Virus record (IMG/VR): IMGVR_UViG_3300028802_000186
Coordinates: 1 to 56,476 of that record
Length of the DNA: 56,476 bases
Strand: one strand, 5' to 3'
Source of the DNA: a virus
The notes beneath the pieces were generated by a model that saw nothing but the letters and a program-made list of their open reading frames with translations, was not told the origin of the DNA and did no database searches. Positions within the stretch are counted from its first letter, which is position 1, and every line of letters starts with the position of its first letter. Shown here piece after piece: positions 42,202 to 48,615 of the stretch. The position numbers were made by a program, and so were the translations under genes.

Positions 42202-43655
42202 GCCTGTCTGCCGCGCAGAAGCTGGCCCTGCTCCCGGCCGCGCTGCGTCGTCGCTGGCTACAGGGCCAGACCCGCGAAACGCTGGAGGACATCCAGAAGG
42301 GCGCCTGGTGGTGGCTCGGCCGCCCGGAGCAGTTCCGCCCTCCCGGCGACTGGCTTGTCTGGCTGATCCGCTCCGGCCGTGGCTGGGGCAAGACCCGCAC
42401 CGGCGCCGAAGACCTCCTCGACCGCCTGTTCCGCCACCCCGTGGACGCCTTCGGCCAGCGCACCGAATGGCTGGTCGTCGCCGAGACCCTCAACGACTGC
42501 CGCACGGCGTGCATCGAGGGCAACTCGGGCCTGCTGACCGTGCTGCGCCGTATGGGCATGGAGAATCACCGGGACTTCGAATACCGCAAGAGCCCCAAGC
42601 TGATGATCGAGTTCCGGTCTGGCCAGATCATCTACTTCGAGGGCGCCGACAACGACGACGTCGGCCGTGGCTACAACGCCGCCGGGGCCTGGCTCGACGA
42701 GCTGGCCAAGTGGCGTTACACCTGGGGCGCCTGGTTCGAGGGCATCCTCCCGTCGATGCGCGCCCCGCTGATCGACGACCGTCCCCGCGTGGTGGTCACC
42801 ACCACCCCGAAGCCGATCAAGCTGCTGATCAAGTGGCAGCACGAGACCGACGGCACCGTCGTCATCACCACCGGCTCAATCTTCGACAACATCGCCAACC
42901 TCTCCCGCGAGGTCGTCGAAGAGCTCAAGAAGATCTACGAGGGCACCCGGGCCGGACTCCAGGAGCTGTACGGCCACCTCCTGGAGGACATCGAGGGCGC
43001 CTTGTGGAACCGGGCCATGATCGAAAACAATCGCATAAAGCCCGCCGAGCTGCCTGAACTGAAGACCGTCGTCATCTCCATGGACCCCGGCGCCACCGGC
43101 GCAGGCGACGAAACCGGCCTGCTCGCCGCCGGACGCGGCTACAACGGCGACGACTACGTGCTAGCCGACTGGACCAAGAAGATCGTCGGCCACGCCGCCG
43201 CCCGCCGCGCCTGGGAGATGTTCCTCCGCTACGACGCCACCTGGCTGATCATCGAAACGAACATGGGCAAAAAATGGCTCATGCAGGTCGTCACCGACGC
43301 CTACGCCGAGATGCAGAAGGAGCACGCCCCCGGCTGTACTGACGAGGACTGCAAGGGCTGCCTGTTCCCGCCCGGACCCCCGCCGGTCAAGGAGGTCACC
43401 TCCCTCGCGGGCAAGAAGCTGCGCGCCGAACCGGTCGCCTCCCGCTACGAGCAGAACCGCTGGCACCACGTCGGCACCTTCATCGAGCTGGAGGACCAGT
43501 GCTGCACGTGGGTGCCCGAAGATGCCAAGTCCCCCGACCGCATCGACGCCCTCGTGCAGGCCGGACTGTTCCTCATGGGCAAGGAGAAGGGGCTCGTGCG
43601 TGTCGCCGCCCCCTCGGCCGACGCGTACATGCCGGTCAGCTCCCCGTACGGCTAG
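42198..43655 (+). CDS. terL: Terminase large subunit
   Basis: 485 residues, normal length. Walker A RSGRGWGKT at 58-66. Walker B is AWLDE at 164-168 with the catalytic Glu. An ATPase coupling Thr lies in TTTPKP. The RNase-H-like nuclease domain begins ISMDPG with D296, and the conserved Asp near the C-terminus lies in SPDRIDAL. It powers DNA packaging into proheads and cuts the concatemer. Confidence 0.9.
   Translation: MSLSAAQKLALLPAALRRRWLQGQTRETLEDIQKGAWWWLGRPEQFRPPGDWLVWLIRSGRGWGKTRTGAEDLLDRLFRHPVDAFGQRTEWLVVAETLNDCRTACIEGNSGLLTVLRRMGMENHRDFEYRKSPKLMIEFRSGQIIYFEGADNDDVGRGYNAAGAWLDELAKWRYTWGAWFEGILPSMRAPLIDDRPRVVVTTTPKPIKLLIKWQHETDGTVVITTGSIFDNIANLSREVVEELKKIYEGTRAGLQELYGHLLEDIEGALWNRAMIENNRIKPAELPELKTVVISMDPGATGAGDETGLLAAGRGYNGDDYVLADWTKKIVGHAAARRAWEMFLRYDATWLIIETNMGKKWLMQVVTDAYAEMQKEHAPGCTDEDCKGCLFPPGPPPVKEVTSLAGKKLRAEPVASRYEQNRWHHVGTFIELEDQCCTWVPEDAKSPDRIDALVQAGLFLMGKEKGLVRVAAPSADAYMPVSSPYG
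43019..43031 (+). repeat. GATCnAAAAC site
   Basis: GATCGAAAACAAT within TerL, encoding M-I-E-N-N. Confidence 0.6.
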
Positions 43656-43683
43656 GATGGACACCATGAGGCAGCACGCTCTA

Positions 43684-43725
43684 CAGGGCGGGTCTTGCTA
43701 AGCCGGGAGAATCGACCCCGCCCTG
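43684..43725 (+). terminator. Hairpin after TerL
   Basis: CAGGGCGGGTC pairs with GACCCCGCCCTG with one bulge. Too short for a tRNA despite a faint resemblance. Confidence 0.6.
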
Positions 43726-43852
43726 AACCCGCACTCGTACCGGCAATCCCTGCAACCCCGGATAGACTGCCCGGCGGAGATGATCCAGCGCGGCCCCTGG
43801 CCTAGCGGATCGGCAACCGGGATGAAGCGCGGCAGTGCCGCGACACTCAAGA

Positions 43853-43997
43853 CGCCCCGACTACCCCGTGAGGGGCTCGGGGCGTTCCCATGTCCGGGTA
43901 AGGGGAAAGGCCCGGCCCCACGGGGGGAGGACCGGGCCTTTCCGTCTATGCGACGGTGGAACGTGATAGCCCCTCCGGTGGCATCGGAAGGGCTATC
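43853..43997. terminator. Array of three hairpins
   Basis: Stems at 43853-43884 (8 bp plus inner stem), 43905-43942 (11 bp) and 43965-43997 (8 bp plus). Likely a tandem bidirectional terminator insulating the accessory island. Confidence 0.7.
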
Positions 43998-44082
43998 GTT
44001 TGCCATGCGCTTGCCCGGAAGAGCGATCAGACCCTCAGGCGTTTGCGCAGGTCGGTCGACTAGAGGGGCTCCAGGGCCGATG

Positions 44083-44346
44083 CTACCGCCGTCTCCGCGA
44101 GCGCCGCAAACGTGCCAGCCGCTTCGCCCGCACGTCCTTCAGTCGGGCGATCAGCTCGGACACGGCGGCGCCGTCCAGCACGCTGAAGGTGCGGATGGTG
44201 GCGGTGCGCTCCGCGTAGGGCAGCTCGGTGCGGCAGAGGTCCATGGCGAAACGGATCTGCTCCCGGCTCGGCGGTGCCGGTGGCCGCCGCCACGGGTTGA
44301 CCGTCGGCAGCTCGAACGCTTCCTTCTCCTGTACCTGCGTGCCCAT
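44083..44346 (-). CDS. Small basic hypothetical protein
   Basis: 87 residues starting MGTQVQEKEAFELP, chosen because GGAGGTGG lies six bases upstream. PPSREQIRFAMDLCRTEL and SVLDGAAVSELIARLKDVRA are helices; the end is all Arg. Divergent from the 44514 unit. Possibly a small DNA-binding regulator. Confidence 0.6.
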   Translation of the reverse strand: MGTQVQEKEAFELPTVNPWRRPPAPPSREQIRFAMDLCRTELPYAERTATIRTFSVLDGAAVSELIARLKDVRAKRLARLRRSRRRR

Positions 44347-44449
44347 CTCGCCCACCTCCGTCGGGTTCCTCCTCCTTCACCTTCCAGGGTCCCCGATGAC
44401 CGGCGTATGTCAAGCGTGAATCTACGCACTCCCAATCGTCTATCCGGGG

Positions 44450-44478
44450 TTGACAGGCGCTCCACCTCGGACTAACGT
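44450..44478 (+). promoter_or_regulatory. Sigma-70-like promoter for the 44514 unit
   Basis: TTGACA (44450-44455), 17-base spacer, TAACGT (44473-44478). A minus-strand TTGACA at 44408-44413 may serve the divergent gene. Confidence 0.65.
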
Positions 44479-44513
44479 GGAACACGACAGACCGACCAGG
44501 GAGGATGTGCCAA

Positions 44514-44717
44514 ATGGCGACTTGGACCGCAGGTCAGATCGGAAAAAGCGGCGGGGCCTACTCGGGTAGCAAGGTGTCGTTCAGCCTCGGTGGCGAAACC
44601 ATCGAGGGAACTCTCACCCGCTCCGACCACACCACGGACGGCAGTGACCACGCCTACCTCACGGTTGACGGCGTGTGGCGCTCCGTTCCTGCCGCCGTCC
44701 CGGTCGAGGTGTCCTGA
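44514..44717 (+). CDS. Small beta-rich hypothetical protein
   Basis: 67 residues with GGGAGG upstream. SFSLGGETIEGTLTRSD suggests a small barrel. First gene after a good promoter, so probably an early-expressed product. Stop overlaps the next ATG. Confidence 0.65.
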   Translation: MATWTAGQIGKSGGAYSGSKVSFSLGGETIEGTLTRSDHTTDGSDHAYLTVDGVWRSVPAAVPVEVS

Positions 44718-45070
44718 TGGACGCAGGGATCGCCGACACGCTCAACCGCCACGCCGTGCAGCTGATGGTCGGCCAGCTCGACCGCGTCGACATCGACCTG
44801 TGCGCCACCGAGGAAGGCCCGTGGTATCGCGTCAGCCTCGCCGACACGCTCATGGGCACCAACGACGCGACCAACGCCGACCGCGCCTGGCTCGTCGGCA
44901 TCATCGCCCACGCGACCCCCGGCCTCGACTTCGACGGGCACCCGGCCGACTGCGACTGGGACAACCTGTTCAGCCACTTCCGGGCCGAGATCCTGGCCCG
45001 GCGTGACCCGCAATCCCATCCTGCGCGCGCGGCAGAGATCCCCGCGCGGGATGGTGTAGGGTCACGGTAG
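44717..45070 (+). CDS. Hypothetical protein
   Basis: 117 residues in TGATG overlap. Helical with LNRHAVQLMVGQLDRVDIDL and WLVGIIAHATPGLDFDGH. No known motif; the last 20 residues are basic and may be less conserved. Confidence 0.6.
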   Translation: MDAGIADTLNRHAVQLMVGQLDRVDIDLCATEEGPWYRVSLADTLMGTNDATNADRAWLVGIIAHATPGLDFDGHPADCDWDNLFSHFRAEILARRDPQSHPARAAEIPARDGVGSR

Positions 45071-45073
45071 ACG

Positions 45074-45168
45074 GAGGGGACCGGGGCAGGCCCCACGCCT
45101 CCTTCGGTCTGTCAACCCGAGCGGGTGGCCCCCCGCCCGCTCGGGAGGTCGGGCCACCCGGTCCCCTC
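45074..45168 (+). terminator. Nested stem-loop structure
   Basis: An outer 12-bp stem (45074-45085 with 45157-45168) encloses an inner 10-bp stem (45116-45125 with 45136-45145). Confidence 0.65.
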
Positions 45169-45204
45169 CCCCGCCCGAGTTATGCACAGCCTGAGGAGAA
45201 ACCT

Positions 45205-45405
45205 GTGGATCTGGTCCTGCACCGCGTCGACGGCCGTAACCGTCTCAACCTGGACGGTGTCGTCGCGCCTGGCGTGGAGTTCTACACCGCCGAGGTGGAA
45301 GAGACGGACGACGACCACATCCCGACCGGACGCATCATCCTGTCGCCGGTGAAGGTCGCCACGACCGCAGTCAAGCGCACCGCCGAGGCCGAGCCCGACG
45401 CCTAA
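45205..45405 (+). CDS. Small hypothetical protein
   Basis: 66 residues from a GTG with GAGGAG seven bases upstream. A beta-rich core (LVLHRVDGRNRLNLDGVV) and an acidic-basic tail. Unknown family. Confidence 0.6.
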   Translation: MDLVLHRVDGRNRLNLDGVVAPGVEFYTAEVEETDDDHIPTGRIILSPVKVATTAVKRTAEAEPDA

Positions 45406-45425
45406 ACCCCAGAAGGGGAGAGAAC

Positions 45426-45620
45426 GTGAAACGCCTGTTCGGCAAGATTACGAACCGCATCATCGGAGGAGAAATCCCCCACGACGCCGTGTTCCCCGCC
45501 AAGCGCCCCGGCGCCGCGCCGCCCACCTCCGCAGCCATCAGGGCTGCCGAAGGCCACGGGCTCGGCCGGGGAGCCACCCGCAAGCGCTCCGGCCCCGGCG
45601 CCCGCGCATCGGAAGACTGA
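45426..45620 (+). CDS. Small basic hypothetical protein
   Basis: 64 residues from a GTG after AAGGGGAGAG. MKRLFGKITNRIIGGEIPHD then a low-complexity Ala/Pro/Arg stretch. Possibly an RNA- or membrane-associated peptide; not recognised. Confidence 0.55.
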   Translation: MKRLFGKITNRIIGGEIPHDAVFPAKRPGAAPPTSAAIRAAEGHGLGRGATRKRSGPGARASED

Positions 45621-45672
45621 AAGCCCTCCCTGGCTCTGACCGGCGGCCAGGGGTGATTCACCGGCCGGTCAC

Positions 45673-45775
45673 GGGGAGATAGCTCAACAGGCAGAGCGAT
45701 CCCGCTTCCGCAGCGGAGGGTTACGACTCGCGCGCGGTAGGGATATAGATGCAGGTTCAAGTCCTGCTCTCCCCT
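45673..45775 (+). tRNA. tRNA-like gene 1, expanded variable region
   Basis: Acceptor GGGGAGA/TCTCCCC, D arm GCTC/GAGC and T arm GCAGG-TTCAAGT-CCTGC are perfect. A 4-bp stem CCGC/GCGG closes TTCCGCA with CCG (Arg) at 45708-45710. About 34 extra bases lie between that arm and the T arm. An alternative ATCCC/GGGAT pairing would make them an insertion. No CCA end. Confidence 0.6.
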
Positions 45776-45943
45776 CGACCGAAAGTGCTTCGTGGACGGC
45801 CTGATATGGCCGTGACGTCCACCAGAGGTCGCGCATGAGGAGGGCCCGCTCTCCACCGCCGGGCCAGATGCACCCGGCAGGTAACAGGAACGGCAGGGCA
45901 ACGCCTAGCGGGTCGACACGCGAAGCGGAAGAGCGCCGTACCC

Positions 45944-46013
45944 GCCACGTAGCTCAGATGGCCAGAGCTGGGGCCCTAAGCCCTGAGTCGGAGGTTCGAA
46001 TCCTCCCGTGGCA
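45944..46013 (+). tRNA. tRNA-like gene 2, five-base anticodon loop (CCTAA)
   Basis: A 6-bp acceptor, GCTC/GAGC D arm, and GGAGG-TTCGAAT-CCTCC T arm are canonical. The anticodon stem GGGGC/GCCCT closes only CCTAA. The likely triplet is CTA (amber) or TAA, uncertain because the loop is short. Confidence 0.6.
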
Positions 46014-46334
46014 CGGAAGACGCACCGGGGCACCGGGTGCGACACCCCACGCAACACCCACAGGTGCAAGCGCTGGACGACGCCCCCACGCCTCGGGGGA
46101 TGAGGCCCAGTTCGGCGCGACGGCCGCTAGATGACCCGGGACATACTCCGGGCGGCCGGGATCGGGCAGCGTCCCGCAAGGGGTACGGCCGTACGGCTGC
46201 TGGGCTTCAATGCCACCGATCCGCGCGAAGGAACGACGAGGACGACCTGTCCCGCAAGGCCCTTGGCCCCCTGCATGGACCTGTCGACTGCTCACCTCGC
46301 CGCTAACCGACGCCCTCGCCCTGAGCAAGCGAGG
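46014..46334. other. 321-base tRNA spacer without a gene
   Basis: No ORF with a ribosome site, and no T-arm consensus. It contains several short hairpins. Nothing else seen. Confidence 0.6.
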
Positions 46335-46408
46335 GACGCTGTAGCTCACCCTGGATAGAGCGTCCGCCTCACGGCGGGAGGATGGCGGTTCGAATCCGTC
46401 CAGCGTCA
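46335..46408 (+). tRNA. tRNA-like gene 3, probably Val (CAC)
   Basis: A 7-bp acceptor GACGCTG/CAGCGTC, GCTC/GAGC D arm and T arm GGCGG-TTCGAAT-CCGTC. The anticodon stem TCCGC/GCGGG closes six bases, CTCACG, with T33 and CAC in place but one base missing 3' of the anticodon. Confidence 0.65.
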
Positions 46409-46609
46409 CGGAGGCAGCCATGCCTAGCCGACATGCCCGCCGGGGCTCAGCCCAAGCGAAAAATGGCACCCGCCCCAGCCCGGGAGACGAACCCTGGCAC
46501 ACGGACGGGAGCACGAGGTAACAGGAAAGGCCAGCACGGGCCCGCCTCCTGAGGCATCAGGACATAGGTGAGCCGCCGTATGGGTGGATACCCGGACTGG
46601 CCAAGTACC

Positions 46610-46676
46610 GCCGTGAAGCTCTGGAGGTGGGCGCCCCCTAACCCGGGGAAGACGGGGTTCGACTCCCCGCACGGCA
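46610..46676 (+). tRNA. tRNA-like gene 4, anticodon uncertain
   Basis: Acceptor GCCGTG/CACGGC (6 bp), D arm GCTC/GGGC and T arm CGGGG-TTCGACT-CCCCG. The anticodon arm is 15 bases (CCCCC-TAACC-CGGGG with one C-C mismatch) or a 4-bp stem with CTAACCC. Only 66 bases long. Confidence 0.55.
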
Positions 46677-46828
46677 CGAGGTGACCACCTGCTCCATACG
46701 TGAGGGGACCGGGAACAAAAGCGGCTAGAACCGCCTCAAGCCCGGCACGACGTACGGGCAGGCCGACGGGACCTCTGACACCCCGGAGAGACGGGGCGCG
46801 GACCGCCTAGCGTTATCGGCGGGCGGCG

Positions 46829-46917
46829 CTGGCATAGAGGCCAGCTGATCGAGGGGGTGTGGTGGTGCCGGGTGAGCCGGTGAACCAAGCAGTCCACGAC
46901 CCGCCCACCCCCTCGAT
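46829..46917 (+). ncRNA. Structured RNA segment between tRNA-like genes
   Basis: A 6-bp hairpin GCTGGC/GCCAGC at 46829-46846 abuts a 12-bp stem (46848-46859 with 46906-46917) enclosing about 46 bases with a further small stem. No coding signal. Its nature is unknown. Confidence 0.45.
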
Positions 46918-46931
46918 TGACAACTGAACAC

Positions 46932-47031
46932 GCCCCGACGGTAAGCGGATCGAGCGCACGCCCTGCGCGCCGTCGCCCGGCAAAGCCAGCCCGCTGAGGG
47001 GTGGCGAGGTGGTTCGAGTCCACCAGGGGCA
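46932..47031 (+). tRNA. tRNA-like gene 5, 5' half unclear
   Basis: T arm GGTGG-TTCGAGT-CCACC and AGGGGC acceptor end are clear. Upstream, CCAGCCC-GCTGA-GGGGTGG is an anticodon-like stem with five-base loop (CTG, Gln?). The 5' acceptor could be 46932 or 46960; neither gives a full fold. Confidence 0.35.
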
Positions 47032-47130
47032 CGGATGCAGAGGAACACCGTGGCGGGCCTACCCGTCCAGGACCTCTGCTGTCGCCCTCCCTGGGCCGCC
47101 GCACGTTGACCAAGCAGGGGAGGACGGCGG

Positions 47131-47191
47131 GTCGCCGGGATGCACCGAGGGAATCTCCCGTGGCCACGGCGTGGATTCGTGTCCCGGCGAC
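47131..47191 (+). ncRNA. 10-bp stem with tRNA-like interior, possible tRNA remnant
   Basis: GTCGCCGGGA pairs with TCCCGGCGAC around a GATTCGTG T-loop-like stretch. No proper D or anticodon arm. Confidence 0.35.
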
Positions 47192-47220
47192 CTACCACAT
47201 ATCCACACGAGGAGGACAAA

Positions 47221-47358
47221 ATGGGCTGGCCGTTCGGGCGGAAGCAGCCGCGCGTCGACAAGGCTGGCAGGGTCACCACCCCGCCGTTGCAGCAGCAGAA
47301 GCCGAAGTACGGGGACAAGAAGATCGTCAAGGCCGTCAAGCCGAAGAAGGGCAAGTGA
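47221..47358 (+). CDS. 45-residue strongly basic protein
   Basis: GAGGAGGACAAA precedes the ATG. MGWPFGRKQPRVDK then Lys-rich (KPKYGDKKIVKAVKPKKGK). It may bind RNA or DNA. Lies among the tRNA-like genes. Confidence 0.65.
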   Translation: MGWPFGRKQPRVDKAGRVTTPPLQQQKPKYGDKKIVKAVKPKKGK

Positions 47359-47417
47359 CGGCGACCAAGCCGAAGCCTCGCCCCCGGCCGATCCTCAATC
47401 CGAACCACGGCCGGTGA
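47355..47417 (+). CDS. 20-residue basic peptide
   Basis: A GTG in GTGA overlap with the previous gene: Lys/Pro/Arg repeats (KPKPRPRP). Coupling is the only support. Confidence 0.4.
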   Translation: MTATKPKPRPRPILNPNHGR

Positions 47418-47443
47418 TGCTGCAGGCCAGCACGTAACGGCGC

Positions 47444-47456
47444 GACGTTTTCGATC
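47444..47456 (-). repeat. GATCnAAAACG site
   Basis: GATCGAAAACGTC on the minus strand, three bases ahead of tRNA-like gene 6 in non-coding DNA. Confidence 0.65.
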
Positions 47457-47458
47457 AT

Positions 47459-47532
47459 GGACCAGTAGCTCAACGGGAGAGCCGCGCCGCGAAGGCGAAG
47501 ATGAGGGTTTGTTCAAGTCCCCTCCTGGTCCC
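47459..47532 (+). tRNA. tRNA-like gene 6, five-base anticodon loop (GCGAA)
   Basis: Acceptor GGACCAG/CTGGTCC and D arm GCTC/GAGC are perfect. The anticodon stem CGCC/GGCG closes GCGAA, with CGA (Ser) the likely triplet. T stem GAGGG/CCCTC holds a 12-base loop instead of seven. Confidence 0.6.
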
Positions 47533-47664
47533 GATCCCCGGCGCCCTGGCTGACGCCCCGGGGATGTTGTTGACCCTGCCGTGCGCTGGGCGCAGAACGC
47601 GGTCCATCGTGGCTCACGGGCGTTGTGATGGTGTCCGAATGCGTACCTCCACGGCAGGGTTCCA

Positions 47665-47735
47665 GGCGAGGTAGCTCAACAGGCAGAGCACCGGCGCCAA
47701 GCCGGGGGATGCAGGTTCGACTCCTGCCCTCGCCG
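47665..47735 (+). tRNA. tRNA-like gene 7, five-base anticodon loop (GCCAA), probably Trp (CCA)
   Basis: Acceptor GGCGAGG/CCTCGCC, D arm GCTC/GAGC, variable loop of five and T arm GCAGG-TTCGACT-CCTGC are all canonical. The 5-bp stem CCGGC/GCCGG closes GCCAA, two bases short of normal and without T33. Confidence 0.7.
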
Positions 47736-47815
47736 CTCGTCCCTTCCGGGTGGACGCAGCCCGGATCAGCGCGTAAGCTGAGGACTGACAGAAAGACCCG
47801 ATGGAGGAGATCGTC

Positions 47816-48538
47816 GTGCAGCACCCGAACCCGAGCGACGCCTGGACCGACTGGCTCGCCGCCAACGACCTCGCCGACGAGGCCGACAAGCTCACCGCGC
47901 TGCACGAGATCATCGTGCGGACCGCCCGCGACCAGGTGAGAAACGAAACCTACAGCCGCATCACCGCCGAATGGGCCAACAAGAAGCTGGCCAAGCTGGG
48001 CATCCCCGACCGGATCGGCGTGCGCAACTCGTACGTCATCGAGGCGCCCATCTCCGGCACGATCCGGCTCCCGGTCGGTGCCGCCAACCGGACCGCCGCC
48101 CTCGCGCTGTTCGAGTCGCGCGTGACCAATGCGGCCTCCTGGGAGGTCTCCGCCCTTGTCGTCCAGGGCGCCCCGGTCTTCGCGTCCGGCCCCGCCGACG
48201 AGGACCCGAACGTGGTGGACCCGGACGTGCCGACCACCGTGCAGGGCACCTTGGACATGCTGCGCGAGATCATCATGCTGGGCCACATTGCCGGTCCTAA
48301 GTACTGCGAAGACGAGGCAAACGACGTCCTCGCGAGCTTCGGCCTGGCGCCGATCCCGCCGCGCAAGAAGTTCACCGTCACCCGGCCCGTGACGGCCGAG
48401 ATGTCCACGACCGTGGATGCGTACGACGAGGAGTCGGCGGGGCGCGTGGCGGCCTGGCGCTGGGCCGACGGCCGGGGCGGATACAACCTGGCCAACGTCG
48501 ACCCCACCGACGAGCTGACCGTGACTGCGGCTGCCTGA
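47816..48538 (+). CDS. Hypothetical protein with shared FTVTRP module
   Basis: 240 residues from the GTG at 47816; GGAGGAG six bases upstream decides it over the ATG at 47801. Helical N-terminal half (NDLADEADKLTALHEIIVRT), then a part ending at residue about 180. The last 60 residues start KKFTVTRPVTAEMSTTVDAY, a small repeat-like module whose coding DNA is shared with 37610-37642. Function unknown. Confidence 0.7.
   Translation: MQHPNPSDAWTDWLAANDLADEADKLTALHEIIVRTARDQVRNETYSRITAEWANKKLAKLGIPDRIGVRNSYVIEAPISGTIRLPVGAANRTAALALFESRVTNAASWEVSALVVQGAPVFASGPADEDPNVVDPDVPTTVQGTLDMLREIIMLGHIAGPKYCEDEANDVLASFGLAPIPPRKKFTVTRPVTAEMSTTVDAYDEESAGRVAAWRWADGRGGYNLANVDPTDELTVTAAA
48355..48387 (+). repeat. 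33-bp direct repeat, copy 2
   Basis: Encodes P-P-R-K-K-F-T-V-T-R-P in frame; identical to 37610-37642. Confidence 0.85.
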
Positions 48539-48546
48539 CCCGAGCC

Positions 48547-48586
48547 CATACAGCCCCCTTGCCCCGCCAGGCAAGGGGGCTGTATG
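48547..48586 (+). terminator. Strong hairpin overlapping the macrodomain promoter
   Basis: A 17-bp perfect stem (48547-48563 with 48570-48586). Its 3' arm includes the start of the dyad and the TATGCT hexamer, so termination of the upstream gene and initiation of the next are physically linked. Confidence 0.8.
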
Positions 48587-48599
48587 CTGTGCGTAGACA
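48581..48599 (+). promoter_or_regulatory. Dyad TGTATGC-N5-GTAGACA upstream of the macrodomain gene
   Basis: Identical to the ERF-operon copy, with TATGCT at 48583-48588. ATCGAGGAGG follows directly in both places. Confidence 0.65.
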
Positions 48600-48615
48600 G
48601 ATCGAGGAGGACACC

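Larger units (their letters stand above)
43656..44082. other. 427-base non-coding stretch with four hairpins
   Basis: No ORF here has a ribosome site or plausible composition. It holds the hairpins at 43684 and 43853-43997 between the terminase unit and a convergent minus-strand gene. Confidence 0.7.

Noticed and set aside
43684-43725. Possible tRNA after TerL
   Set aside because: GGGCGGG/CCCGCCC could be an acceptor, but only about 26 bases lie between the arms and no T-arm consensus exists. A hairpin terminator fits.
45673-45775. Group I intron in tRNA-like gene 1
   Set aside because: The extra segment is about 34 bases, far below the size of a self-splicing intron; an expanded variable arm or decay is more likely.
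46430-46510. Minus-strand tRNA suggested by a GGTTCGTCTCC-like stretch
   Set aside because: No acceptor or D arm can be formed around it.
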